Source: Bog-756 sp963812885
GTDB taxonomy: Bacteria; Actinomycetota; Acidimicrobiia; Acidimicrobiales; RAAP-2
Direction of reading: 5' to 3'
Length of the DNA: 64,000 bases
NCBI GenBank assembly: GCA_963812885.1
Contig: CAWEWZ010000007.1
Location: forward strand, 124,001-188,000
Shown: positions 36,971 to 46,176 of the stretch, one piece after another
Layout of the letters: each line of letters begins with the position of its first letter
How positions within the stretch are numbered: position 1 is the stretch's first letter
Translations under genes and position numbers: made by a program
Notes under the pieces: generated by a model
Database searches by the model: none
What the model saw: the letters and a program-made list of their open reading frames with translations, nothing else
Told to the model about the DNA's origin: nothing

Positions 36971-38001
36971 ATGATGGTGATCATCGGGATCGACCCCCAC
37001 AAGGCATCCCACAAGGCATCCCACACGGCAGTGGCCATCGACCGTGACGAACAGCTCCGCTCGCGGAGATCAGAGTGCGAGCTACGTGCCAACAGACGGC
37101 GAAGTTGTTGGCGTGGGCGAAGCCACTCGACCCACGAACCGGGGCGGTCGAGTCACCCGGTGGGATGGGCTACCTGTTGTCCCAACAGCTGGTGAGTGCG
37201 GGCGAAGATGTCCTCGACGTGCCGGCGACGCTGGCCTCGAGAATCCGAGTCCTCGGCACCGGGCGGTCCAACAAGAACGACCCCAACGATGCGCTGTCGG
37301 TGGGCATCGCCGCCCTCCGCTCTCCGGGTCTTCGTTCGGTCGAGCCGGCAACCACCGGGAGGTGCTCCGGCTCTTGGTCAAGTGGACCACGAAATCGGGC
37401 GGCTCCGGAACATCGTGGTGTCCCGACTCCACGCCGCCCTCGTCATCTCTCACCAGGCGGAATCTCCAAGGAACTCAACGGTTCTGACGCTGTCCAGCTG
37501 CTCAACGACTTTGATCCGATCACTGCCGGGGAACAGACTCGCTATGACTTGGCCTACGAGCTCCTCGACGACGTGGAGCGACTCGATGTGCAGCTGAAGG
37601 AGTCCTACAGACGGATCAAGACAGCGGTGAAGGCTTCGGGGAGCTTAGTCACCGAGCTCTATGGCGTCGGTCCCATCCTGGCCTGTGAACTGATCGCCTG
37701 CACCGGTGATGTCCGGTGCTTCACCACCCGCGACAAGTTTGCTCCCCATGCGGGTGTGGCACCGGTTGAGTTTCATCGGGAGGCAGGACCGTCCATCGAC
37801 TCAGTCGTAGGGGAAATCGCCAGCTCAACCATGCCATCCGCATGGTGGCCATCTGCCAGATCCGCCAGACCGACTCAGAAGGTCGTGTCTACTTCGAGAA
37901 GAAGGTGGCCGAGGGCAAGACCAAGCGGGACCATCCGGTCGCTCAAGCGTCACGTCAACAATGCCGTCTATCGCCAGCTCCTCATCGACGCCACCGAGTA
38001 G
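36971..38001 (+). pseudogene. IS110-family transposase, frame-disrupted (element A)
   Basis: ATG 36971 gives VIIGIDPHKASHKASHTAV with the first catalytic Asp of the RuvC-like DEDD domain (the KASH part is duplicated by a 12-bp tandem repeat). Later frames give VLDVPATLASRIRVL, RSNKNDPNDALSVGIAAL, ELYGVGPILACELIACTGDV (transposase_20 domain) and KRHVNNAVYRQLLIDATE. There are frame breaks near 37070, 37350-37440, 37800 and 37930. It is about 75% similar to element B at 43424. A structured sequence begins at its stop codon. Confidence 0.85.
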
Positions 38002-38093
38002 GGTCCGGGAGGACAAGCGGGAACGACTCGTAGCCTGCGTGGTCGGCTCTGCACCGTGGCGGCCGGCTCTTCGGCGAAGTCACTCCCGGACCC
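38001..38093 (+). ncRNA. Candidate IS110 guide (bridge) RNA or structured right end, element A
   Basis: GGGTCCGGGAG (38001-38011, starting on the last base of the stop codon) pairs perfectly with CTCCCGGACCC (38083-38093). Inside, GTCGGC (38042-38047) pairs with GCCGGC (38062-38067) around a 14-nt loop. The 93-nt element aligns at about 85% with the one downstream of element B. Stems are kept, with a U-G to C-G consistent change, and the inner loop diverges. Similarity between the two loci stops right after the outer stem, so this is also the element end. IS110 recombinases are known to use a bridge RNA encoded in non-coding ends; function here is inferred. Confidence 0.5.
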
Positions 38094-38182
38094 ACCAAAG
38101 CCTTAGGCATCTGCGCCCTCGTGGGCACGTGGGCTCGTCGCGCCCTGACCCGTGTACCCCGTGTCGATCGGACGATGGTGAG

Positions 38183-41100
38183 TTAAACGGAGGGTAACCC
38201 CGGTACCGTCCAACACCGAACGGTACCGTCATCGCCCGTGACGAACACCTCACCATTGACAACCGTTGGCGAGGAGGACAGCTTGGTCGGAAGACTCGTT
38301 GACCACGCATCAGGGTCACCCGTGGCGGGCCGCGCGCCCCTGACGCCACCGTTGGCCAACTCGGACGCAACGAAGTCTTCGGTGCCAGCTGTACCGACTA
38401 TCGTGTCAGATTCGTGAATCGTCTGATGAAGCGCTCCCGACGTTTCCGCCAGCAGGAGCAAAGACGTGCCCGAAGCGACGGTCACATACGGGCTCTGGAG
38501 AGTGGCTGATGCAGTGACGGGTCCACCGGTGGCGTACTTCCAGTGGAGAGCGCCGCTGATCTCTGCCAACGCATACTCGTAGCCATTGCTCGAACCGACG
38601 AAGACCCTCCCGGAAGTAACGGTTATCGACGCGGTAATCGCACCTCCGGCGGTGAACCTCCAGCGAGGCTTACCGGTGGTCATGGCAAACGCACGAACGA
38701 CGCCGGTGCCATCACCGACTATTACGAGGCTGTCGGTGGGATCAACCGCTGGAGAACCCTTCACTTTGCCGTCGGCCTTGCCTCTCCATGCCACCTTCCC
38801 CGTAGACGCAGTGAGAGCGTAAACATCGCCACTGTCGTCACCCACGTAGATGTCAGATCCGGCAGCGGATGGCGACGATTCGATGGCACCGCCCAGAACC
38901 GTCGTCCAAACCACCTTGCCCGTCGACAAGTTCAGGGCATAGAGATGCTGATTAACGGACCCCACGATGACCAGGTCCCCAACCACTGCCGGCGTAGTGT
39001 CGATTTTGGCGGTGCCGGCCACGTCGGTCGACCATTTCTCGTGTCCGTTCTGGACGTTGATGGCATCGACAACCCCACCGCTGTCGGCTAGGTAAGCCAT
39101 TCCGTGCACAACGTCGACCGAACCTTCGACCCCGGATCCGGCATTGAAGCTCCAGGACCGAGCCAGGTAATTAGGCGGAAATAGACCGAGGTGGTGCTGA
39201 ATGGTGAAGTCATTGGAGTCGTCATTGGCATGGGTCGAGTCATCGCCAGCCTGGTCCCAGGAGTTGGTCACGTACATCGAGATGCTTGTCGCCGGCCTGC
39301 CATTGATTTTTCCACTGGCCACCAGCGTCTGGGGGCCGAAGCTGTCTGACCACGGCACCTTGAACGCGGTAGCCGGCAGCACGCCGGTTGCGCCTGCCGT
39401 GGCGTCGCCCACATTGAGGCCATTCAGAGCAAAACTTACTGCCTCGTGGTCACCGAAGCCGTGTCCGCTGACCTCGAAGCTTCCGTGCATCGACACCCAA
39501 GGGCTTGTCACGCTGACGGCCGGGGCGGAGGCCTTGGCCAAGACGGTGATCGAGACCCTCGCAGGAGTCGGCGGCGACTGCTCCGCTGAGATGTCGGCCA
39601 CCCCGTTGCTGTTTACAGCACTGGCATACACAACCAGCCCGTCACCGGCAGCGGTAGTGGGCACCGTCACCGTCCAGGCGGTGGTGGGTTCGCCGGGAGT
39701 GGTGAGTGTGGCGCTATTGGGATACGGCTCAGGTACCCACTTCCCGCTGACCGAGTCCCACCATGTCCCGTCCGTCCCATTTTGCTGGACGGCAACATCG
39801 ACGGCACCGATCGACGAAGTAGACGATGCCGTTCCCGAAATTGTCAACATGGCCCCAGGATTGGGGACGGTCGAAGATGGCGCCGGTGAGGTGACCGATG
39901 TTGTGGGAGCCGGAGGGCTCCCTCCCACCGTTGCAAAGTCGTAGAGGAAGCCGTCGGCACCTGCTTCGACGAGGTTGCCATCGGTCTCGGCCACCCCGCC
40001 TGCGATATAGGACCCCGTCTGGTAGCTGTAGAGCTGTACCCCCGTGGCAAGTGAGAGGACTCGGAAAGTGCCGTCTAGGTCGCCATAGGCGACGACTTGG
40101 CTCCCGACCGGTCCCACAATGGCGGGGGGCCCGTCAGTCAGGACGCCCGGTGCCAGCGCTGACTGCCAGATCAGCGCCCCAGTCACTGCGTTGAGGCAGA
40201 TCAGACCGCCGCTGTCACCGAATACGAGATTGGTCCCGGATAGAGCGGCGGTCGAAATGGAGGCCGACCCGAAGTCGTATTGCCAGATGAGCGCCCCTGT
40301 CGTGAGGTCGAGCGCATAGGCATAGCCGTACTTGTTGTGCGCATACGCCACGCCATCGGCGAAGCCGTTCGCACCTGGTGGCGATATCGTAACGCCAGCG
40401 CCAACGTCGTAACTACTGGGTGGCGGGTTGTAGGTGACGAAGCGCCAGACGAGCTTTCCAGTGACCGCGTCGATGGCGTATATTGAGGAGTCTGGATCGG
40501 CCGTTCCGAACAGCACCAGCGGCTCACCGGTGCCGTCCACCGAGTAGCTGATGAGGTCCCAGACCCCGCTCGTACCGGATCCTGGTTCGGGAGTCGATTC
40601 GAAGGCAACATGACAGGTGGCCTCGTCTATCGCAACCACGGAGCCATTGGTCTTACCGAAATCCATCCCGCCGATGTACACCGTCGGCTTTCCACCGGGC
40701 GGTGTTGCCAGCGTCGGCGACGAGTAGAGTGGCGTCGTTATCGGGGATGATGCTGAGCATTGAACGGCACCGGTAGCAGCATTGAGCTTGTACAGCCGGC
40801 CCGGCTGTTCGGGAGCCACCCACAGGAAGTTCCCTTCGGCGAGCGGTGTGCTTTCGATGGCGCTTCCCATATTGACGGACCAAACTGGTAGGCCTGTGGC
40901 CTGCTTGTACGCAGTGATCAGGCCGGCGACGGTGGCGACATAGACCAGGGTCTCGCCCAGGGTGGCGTTGTACGCGACGATCGGGGAACTGAGTACCTCT
41001 GATCCCACGTTGGTCATCCAATCCACGCCAAGGCCGGCAGCATTCGAAGTGTTCAATGAAGGGTCAGACGACGTGCCAGAGAGTGACGAGTTCATAGCCG

Positions 41101-41275
41101 GCTCTGACCATGTGTAGGTTGGCGGGGTTCCTGCCGCAGCCGACTTGGGTCCTACCACCGCGACCAGAGACAACCCGATGACGGCCATTGCCAGCGAGAC
41201 GACACCGAGCCGCAGAACGCCTTTTGCCTTCACACCGCCCCCGTTCGTAACGACAAGGGCGGACTTAGGCGCCAT
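38183..41275 (-). CDS. Very large secreted PQQ-type double beta-propeller protein
   Basis: The 1030-residue protein has a signal peptide (LRLGVVSLAMAVIGLSLVAVV, then PKSAAA). A first PQQ-like propeller (~80-440) has blades such as VVAIDEATCHVAFESTPEP, YAIDAVTGKLVWRF and YALDLTTGALIWQYD. A Ser/Thr/Pro linker leads to an Ig-like region (~460-690), and a second propeller (~700-1010) has YALNLSTGKVVWTTVLGGAIES, YALTASTGKVAWRGKADG and YALAEISGALHWKYATGG. No cytochrome or dehydrogenase motif is seen. It is probably an extracellular binding or scaffold protein. ATG 41275 is preferred over 41338 because it leaves a normal signal peptide. It has no operon partner. Confidence 0.85.
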   Translation of the reverse strand: MAPKSALVVTNGGGVKAKGVLRLGVVSLAMAVIGLSLVAVVGPKSAAAGTPPTYTWSEPAMNSSLSGTSSDPSLNTSNAAGLGVDWMTNVGSEVLSSPIVAYNATLGETLVYVATVAGLITAYKQATGLPVWSVNMGSAIESTPLAEGNFLWVAPEQPGRLYKLNAATGAVQCSASSPITTPLYSSPTLATPPGGKPTVYIGGMDFGKTNGSVVAIDEATCHVAFESTPEPGSGTSGVWDLISYSVDGTGEPLVLFGTADPDSSIYAIDAVTGKLVWRFVTYNPPPSSYDVGAGVTISPPGANGFADGVAYAHNKYGYAYALDLTTGALIWQYDFGSASISTAALSGTNLVFGDSGGLICLNAVTGALIWQSALAPGVLTDGPPAIVGPVGSQVVAYGDLDGTFRVLSLATGVQLYSYQTGSYIAGGVAETDGNLVEAGADGFLYDFATVGGSPPAPTTSVTSPAPSSTVPNPGAMLTISGTASSTSSIGAVDVAVQQNGTDGTWWDSVSGKWVPEPYPNSATLTTPGEPTTAWTVTVPTTAAGDGLVVYASAVNSNGVADISAEQSPPTPARVSITVLAKASAPAVSVTSPWVSMHGSFEVSGHGFGDHEAVSFALNGLNVGDATAGATGVLPATAFKVPWSDSFGPQTLVASGKINGRPATSISMYVTNSWDQAGDDSTHANDDSNDFTIQHHLGLFPPNYLARSWSFNAGSGVEGSVDVVHGMAYLADSGGVVDAINVQNGHEKWSTDVAGTAKIDTTPAVVGDLVIVGSVNQHLYALNLSTGKVVWTTVLGGAIESSPSAAGSDIYVGDDSGDVYALTASTGKVAWRGKADGKVKGSPAVDPTDSLVIVGDGTGVVRAFAMTTGKPRWRFTAGGAITASITVTSGRVFVGSSNGYEYALAEISGALHWKYATGGPVTASATLQSPYVTVASGTSLLLLAETSGALHQTIHESDTIVGTAGTEDFVASELANGGVRGARPATGDPDAWSTSLPTKLSSSPTVVNGEVFVTGDDGTVRCWTVPGLPSV

Positions 41276-41943
41276 CGCCACTGATATGCAAGACCCAGGC
41301 TGAGGGAGATGTTGCTCACCGTGTTCGCCAGTGGTCATTTAGATGCACTGGGCAACATGCAGACCCTGTGCTCGCAATTACTTCCCGGCCCGAGGGAATC
41401 AGACATCGTTGCCAGTACGGCTCCCGCCAATCCGAATGGCTAGGCCACGTCTGACGTGTGTCGCAACCTTGTAAAGCAATCATCGCCGAACTCCCCGCGC
41501 TCGTGAAAGCAGATCTAGGAGATGGTCGGTGGCGACGGGGGCTCATTAAGCGAGCGCCACGGCCGGTCAGGTCGAAGGTCCATCTCGACCCTACGTCATT
41601 TACTCCGTCTGGTCGAGGACGTCTGCACTACGGATCGCCTTTTCAAGGCCCGACTACCGGTGATCCCTGCCCGTGCCCCTGCGTCAATGACAATGGCCTT
41701 TTGGGGATCCACCGCTTCGCAGCTGGTCCTCAATAGCTTCGGGAGCACTGGGAGATTTGGCCTGACTCGCAGTCATGAGGCGTCTTCGGACGTCGTCGGC
41801 CGAGCTCTTCCAGCGGACATTGACAACGGCACGCCCCGTCTCTGAGGTTGGGTGATTGGTCGGGATTGCTCGAACAATCCTGACCGCCCGTCACTCCGAT
41901 CAGGGACGGCCGTGCCACCCCTCAACCGCTAAGGAAGGAAGGG
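41276..41943. other. Intergenic region upstream of IS110 element C
   Basis: No frame here has convincing protein features. A small hairpin GGATTG/CAATCC lies at 41863-41880, and AAGGAAGG before 41944 is the ribosome binding site of the transposase. The left end of element C should lie in the last ~100 nt. Confidence 0.45.
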
Positions 41944-42991
41944 ATGGCCACGACCATCGTAGAAGCTGCCCCCGGGATCACCGGTGGTGTCGATACCCAC
42001 CTCGACAAACACGTGGCTGCGGCACTTGACCCATTGGGTCGGCTCGTCGGCACCGAGTCGTTCAATGCCGACGCGGCCGGCTACAAGGCTCTGCTCGCCT
42101 GGCTCGAGCAGTTCGGTCAGGTGACCAAGATCGGTGTCGAGGGCACCGGCTCCTCTGGGGTCGGACTCTCCCGGTTCCTCCGGAGGAAGGGCGTTGAGGT
42201 CGTGGAAGTCAACCGGCCCAACCGGCAGTCCCGACGCAACCAAGGCAAGTCCGACCTACTCGATGCCGTTGAAGCCGCCCGAGCCGCCATCAGTGGTCGG
42301 GCTTCGGCTGTGGGCAAGACCAAGGACGGTCCGGTCGAGGCCATCCGAGTTCTGATGGTGGCCAAGCGTTGCCCGACAGGCCCGGGTGAAGGCCATCGTC
42401 CAGATGCGCCACCTGGGAGTCACCGCCCCTGACCAGCTGCATTCTCGCTTGAAGGGACTCACCGTCGCAGCTCTCGTGAGTGAAGCAGCGAGGCTTCGCT
42501 CCGCCAGGTCGTCTGATCCAGTCACAGCGGCCACCAAGGCATCGCTCGCTTCGCTGGCCCGCCGGGTCCAAGCGCTCGACAATGAACTCGCCGAGTTGGA
42601 GGAGAAGATCGAGACCCTTCTGATGGCGACGGCTCCCGACCTGCTGGGTTTGTTTGGAGTCGGGCCCGACACCGCCGCCGCCCTCTTGGTGGCCGCCGGC
42701 GACAACCCAGAGCGTCTCCATTCTGAGGCTGCTTGGGCCCACTTGTGCGGTGCGTCACCGGTCCCAGCCGACTCGGGCAAGAGCGCAGGACGATTCCGTC
42801 GACACGACGGTGGCGACCGTCAGGCCAACAGCGCCCTGTGGCGGATCGCCATGGTTCGGATCGCTCACGACCCGGAGACCACCGCCTACTTCGAACGCAG
42901 GGTGAAGGAAGGACGGAGCAAGCGGGACGTCGTCCGGATCCTTCAGCGCTACATCGCCCGCGAGGTCTATCGCTACCTTCCTCGCGGCTGA
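41944..42991 (+). pseudogene. IS110-family transposase with one +1 frame break (element C)
   Basis: The first frame has GGVDTHLDKHVAAALDPLGR (catalytic Asp), IGVEGTGSSGVGLSRFL and KSDLLDAVEAARAAI of the DEDD domain. The second frame has LLGLFGVGPDTAAALLVAAGDNPER, then HLCGASPVPADSGKSAGRFRRHDGGDRQANSALW with the catalytic Ser domain (transposase_20), and the end RYIAREVYRYLPRG. One extra base near 42371 (CGTTGCCCGACAG) breaks an otherwise complete ~348-residue protein, so it may be intact in the real genome. It is a different subgroup from elements A and B. Confidence 0.88.
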
Positions 42992-42994
42992 ATC

Positions 42995-43076
42995 CCCGGG
43001 ACGTGGGTCTGACTCTCCCCTGAAATGTCGCCCCTCGGGGTTGACTTGCCGGTGACCCGCCGACCCACGACCCGGG
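42995..43076 (+). ncRNA. Candidate structured RNA / right end of IS110 element C
   Basis: Three nt after the stop codon, CCCGGGACGTGGGTC (42995-43009) pairs with GACCCACGACCCGGG (43062-43076) with one mismatch. Inside is a second hairpin CCCC-TC-GGGG (43031-43040) extended by GTC/GAC. Position and overall plan match elements A and B although the sequence is unrelated. Confidence 0.45.
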
Positions 43077-43200
43077 ACCAACTTTCAAAAAGACGCGTGA
43101 CTTGGTAAGAGCATGCCCTCTTCGCTCGAGTGGCTCATCATTGTTTTGTCCGCTGTCTTCACCCCGGAGCCCCAAGGGCTTGACATTGGTAGGAGCGTCA

Positions 43201-43223
43201 CCGGGTCAGGGTGATACCTCGGG
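43201..43223 (-). repeat. Dispersed intergenic repeat, member 3
   Basis: On the - strand CCCGAGGTATCACCCTGACCCGG matches the core of the motif at 61051-61079 (GAGGTATC, CCCTGACCCGG) with one substitution. Confidence 0.45.
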
Positions 43224-43329
43224 CTGCCACCGACCGAATCCTCTTTGAGTCAAGATCCTATTGTGAAGGTCTTTTGGGCACGACCCATTCGGGCCGTCGT
43301 CGATCCAGACGGCTGAATAGAGTTGATAT

Positions 43330-43424
43330 GGGGCCGGGAGTGACTTCGCCGAAGAGCCGGCCATTCAGGGTGTAGAGCCGGTCACGCTGGCTACGAGTCG
43401 TTCCCTAGTGTCCTCCCGGACCCC
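43330..43424 (-). ncRNA. Candidate IS110 guide (bridge) RNA or structured right end, element B
   Basis: Read on the - strand it starts at the transposase stop. GGGGTCCGGGAG (43424-43413) pairs with CTCCCGGCCCC (43340-43330), leaving one bulged T. The inner stem ACCGGC/GCCGGC encloses a 15-nt loop at 43376-43362. It shares GGAACGACTCGTAGCC and CTCTTCGGCGAAGTCACTCC with element A, while the loop differs at most positions. Confidence 0.5.
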
Positions 43425-44440
43425 TACTGGGCGTCGAGGAGTAGCTGGCGATAGACCGCGTTCGAGATGTGGCGCTTGAGTGAGCGCAGGGCCTCCTTCT
43501 TGGTCTTGCCTTCGGCGACCTTGCGCTCGAAGTAGATCCGGCCTGAGGTGCCGGGGTTTCGGAGCTGGGTGACGGCTGCCATGTGGATGGCATGGTTGAG
43601 CTTCCGGCTGCCCCGAGTAGAGACCCGATGCACAATTCGCCCCCCCGACGAGAACTCAATCGCCGAGCCGTTGTACGAGGCATAGGCGTCGCGGTTGGCG
43701 AAACGGGTGACATCACCCGTGTAGCCGATGAGCGTGGAGGCGATAATCGGTCCCACCCCATAGAGCTCGGTGAGCGACGTGCCAGACGCCTTGATGGCCA
43801 CCCGGATACGGCGATGTGACTCCTTGAGCTGATCGTCGAGCCGCCGCACATCGCCGAGGAGCTCGAGCGCCAGGTCGAAGCGCATCTGCTGGGCCGGGGT
43901 CTCAGGACGGATCTTGGCCATCAAGGAATCAGCGTCGGAAACATTCATTTCCTTGGCAATTCCGCCCGGTGCAAGCTCGGCCAAGAGGGCGTGGAGGCGA
44001 CAGACCACCCGGGTTCGATGGCTGCCAATGTCCGTGTTGCGCTTGGCCAAGAGGCGTAGGACTTCACCATGATCAGCTCGCTCGACGCCACGAAGCATCG
44101 GTGCCCGCAGCGCGGCAACTGCGATCGAGTGGGCATCGTTGGGGTCGTTCTTGTTGGACCGATTGGTGGCGAGCACCCGGACCCGAGAGGCCAGGGTGGC
44201 CGGAACGTCGAGCACATCTTCGCCCCGGGCCACGAGCTGCTGAGCCAACAGATAGCCCAGTCCACCCACCGACTCGACGGCCCAGGTGCGCTTCTCGAAA
44301 GCATCCGCCCACTGCATCAGTTGGTCCACCTGGCGATTGGTGGCTCGCACCTTGACGCTCGAGAGCTCATCCTCGTCCCCGCCTATGGCCACCGCTGTGT
44401 GCGACGCCTTGTGAGGGTCGATTCCGATCATCACGTTCAT
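43424..44440 (-). CDS. IS110-family transposase, intact (element B)
   Basis: The 338-residue protein has the RuvC-like DEDD domain (VMIGIDPHKASHTAVAIGG, AVESVGGLGYLLAQQLVARGE, RSNKNDPNDAHSIAVAAL) and the C-terminal transposase_20 domain (ELYGVGPIIASTLIGYTGDV, RDAYASYNGSAIEFSSGGR with the catalytic Ser region). It ends LKRHISNAVYRQLLLDAQ. ATG 44440 is preferred to 44521 because GGAGGT precedes it. The element probably runs from 43330 to about 44590 by comparison with element A. It is the only IS110 copy here with an unbroken frame. Confidence 0.9.
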   Translation of the reverse strand: MNVMIGIDPHKASHTAVAIGGDEDELSSVKVRATNRQVDQLMQWADAFEKRTWAVESVGGLGYLLAQQLVARGEDVLDVPATLASRVRVLATNRSNKNDPNDAHSIAVAALRAPMLRGVERADHGEVLRLLAKRNTDIGSHRTRVVCRLHALLAELAPGGIAKEMNVSDADSLMAKIRPETPAQQMRFDLALELLGDVRRLDDQLKESHRRIRVAIKASGTSLTELYGVGPIIASTLIGYTGDVTRFANRDAYASYNGSAIEFSSGGRIVHRVSTRGSRKLNHAIHMAAVTQLRNPGTSGRIYFERKVAEGKTKKEALRSLKRHISNAVYRQLLLDAQ

Positions 44441-44701
44441 GACTACCTCCTTGGTTGTAGTGGGACACCACGGGGCACTCCTGCTTACAGACTGTTTGTG
44501 CTCGATCCTCTTTTGAGCCACTCCGTGGCGAAGCCCGTGCGGAAGGCTCTTCGTTCGAAAGCCATCCGGGCTCGGCCTTTAAAGGTCCAAATGGATTTGA
44601 GAATTGCAAACGCTGCGAAGGTATCCCTAACGCGATCGAGGTCGTAATCGGATCGTGCAGTAGCGTTCGGGCCACCTCCTCTCAGGAAACGAGGCGTTGC
44701 C

Positions 44702-44995
44702 ATGAGCGTTACGACCGTGACTCGATTTCACGCTGCCGAAGGCCAGGAGGTTACGCTCCTCGAATTACAGACTGAGGGCCGGAAACGCATGCTGGCTGCC
44801 GACGGGTGCGAGGCCTTCGAAATTCTTGTAGATCAGGCCGATCCACGATCCTCTGCATTCATCCAGACTTGGTCGACACGGGAGGCTCACGATGCCGCAT
44901 TCGGCGAGTTGATCATCGGAAGTGGTCACTTGGAGAAGGTGCTTGCTGCCCTCGACGAGGGTGTCGTTCAGAGTTTCTACGACGTGGTGTCCTAA
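44702..44995 (+). CDS. ABM-domain protein (antibiotic biosynthesis monooxygenase-like / quinol monooxygenase)
   Basis: The 97-residue protein fits a single ABM ferredoxin-like domain: VTRFHAAEGQEVTLLELQTEGRKRML, then FEILVDQADPRSSAFIQTWSTREAHDAAF. Such proteins oxidise quinols or degrade haem, and many have unknown substrates. It stands alone between element B and the VOC gene. Confidence 0.78.
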   Translation: MSVTTVTRFHAAEGQEVTLLELQTEGRKRMLAADGCEAFEILVDQADPRSSAFIQTWSTREAHDAAFGELIIGSGHLEKVLAALDEGVVQSFYDVVS

Positions 44996-45125
44996 GCCAG
45001 TCCGCTTGCCCCGAGAACACCGGTTGGTTGGCGGTTATCACCCGTGGCCGTTCGGCTCGTCGAGTTGATCCTATTAATGATCGCCGATGAGTTCTGCCAC
45101 TGTCATGCGTCAGAATATGCAAAGT

Positions 45126-45181
45126 GATCCATATCGAAGTTTCGCTGAACGAGGATCCATATCGAAGTTTCGCTGAACGAG
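45126..45181 (+). repeat. Exact 28-bp tandem duplication before the VOC gene
   Basis: The unit GATCCATATCGAAGTTTCGCTGAACGAG-type sequence (45126-45153) is repeated without change at 45154-45181. Each unit has the palindrome CGAAGTTTCG. The second copy runs into the ribosome binding site (GAGGAGG) of the gene at 45194, so paired repressor sites are possible. Confidence 0.7.
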
Positions 45182-45193
45182 GAGGTCGAATCA

Positions 45194-45598
45194 GTGACAA
45201 CGATTCCTGCTGTACCTGACATGCGGCTGGAACTGATACCCATTCCGATTTCCGATGTCGATCGGGCAAAGTCGTTTTACGAGCAAGTCGGCTTCGGGAA
45301 TGTTCACGACACTCAGGTCACGGACTCGATGCGTGTCGTGCAGCTCACACCTCCAGGGTCGAGCTGCGCCATCGTCTTTGGTACGGGGATGGGCCCAATC
45401 ACCGATATGACCCCTGGATCGCTCAAGGGACTCCATTTGGTGGTGGAGGACATGGCTGCGTCGCATGGAGCCCTCAAAGAACGTGGAATCGCCCTGAGCG
45501 ATATTGAGGACATGGGTGGCGTGCTCTACTCATATTTCAGCGATCCCGACGGAAACATGTGGGCCCTTCAACAGTGGCCTGCCGGTTATCAGGCATAG
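45194..45598 (+). CDS. VOC-superfamily (glyoxalase/bleomycin-resistance-like) protein
   Basis: The 134-residue protein has two beta-alpha-beta-beta-beta modules: LELIPIPISDVDRAKSFYEQVGF at the start and HLVVEDMAASHGALKERGI to YFSDPDGNMWALQQW near the end, with the usual Glu/Asp-Pro-Asp-Gly-Asn turn. Metal ligands cannot be fixed without alignment. GTG 45194 follows GAGGAGG by 9 nt. A 28-bp tandem repeat upstream suggests regulation. Confidence 0.88.
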   Translation: MTTIPAVPDMRLELIPIPISDVDRAKSFYEQVGFGNVHDTQVTDSMRVVQLTPPGSSCAIVFGTGMGPITDMTPGSLKGLHLVVEDMAASHGALKERGIALSDIEDMGGVLYSYFSDPDGNMWALQQWPAGYQA

Positions 45599-45740
45599 TT
45601 CTGTCGTCAGTGATGTTCGGAAGTGTCCTCAATCACCGGTTCAGAGCCCACCTGGACCCGACATGTCGGCCAGGAATCCGGCTTTAGGGCAACTGCCATC
45701 GGACCGATACCTATCAGGTGCGAGTCTCTAGGCAGTACAT

Positions 45741-46055
45741 ATGCTCAAGGTAAGTACCGTCGGCTTTCAAGCCACCACCTCATGCGATCCGACTGTTCTC
45801 CGAGATACGGCGACGGCAGTCCTAACCGACGAAGGCTTTACGGTGAGTGGTGAGGAGTGGACTGCGGACGCAACGAAGGGTTCGATTCCTCGCTACGTCG
45901 CATTGGGCTGGATGGCGCAACGATTCCATGTGTCTGTGCGCATCATGTCGAGAGAGTCAAGTCAAATCCTGCTGCGAGTCGATCGGGAGAGTCTTGGCTT
46001 CCTCGGCGGCGGAATGATCGGCTCCCGTCGCTGTGCGGCCATGTTGGCATGGTGA
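45741..46055 (+). CDS. Hypothetical protein, possibly truncated
   Basis: The 104-residue frame (MLKVSTVGFQATTSCDPTVL...) has regular amino-acid composition and a plausible alpha/beta pattern but no domain I recognise. It ends 22 nt before the 32-bp repeat at 46078, so the true C terminus may have been replaced by the neighbouring element. Confidence 0.4.
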   Translation: MLKVSTVGFQATTSCDPTVLRDTATAVLTDEGFTVSGEEWTADATKGSIPRYVALGWMAQRFHVSVRIMSRESSQILLRVDRESLGFLGGGMIGSRRCAAMLAW

Positions 46056-46077
46056 TTGGGGCCGTGAGCGAGTCGAG

Positions 46078-46109
46078 AATGGACATGGTCTTCCTCCTGT
46101 CGTTGGGAA
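46078..46109 (-). repeat. 32-bp exact repeat (copy 2)
   Basis: Identical to 27361-27392. On the - strand it again supplies AGGAGGAAGACC plus ATG and then diverges from copy 1. Confidence 0.6.
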
Positions 46110-46176
46110 CAGCAGCCAACGCCTGTGCCCTCTTCTGAGAGTGCGCCCCGAGCCGGTGTTATACGTGTAATCCGTG

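Noticed and set aside
41458..41845. Two overlapping + strand frames of about 100 codons between the propeller and IS110 element C.
   Set aside because: Neither has protein-like composition, a ribosome binding site or recognisable motifs.
45889..45905. GGGTTCGATTCCTCGC resembles a tRNA T-arm and a possible attR copy of tRNA-Gly.
   Set aside because: The acceptor stem and the exact 3' sequence of tRNA-Gly are absent; it lies inside an open frame.
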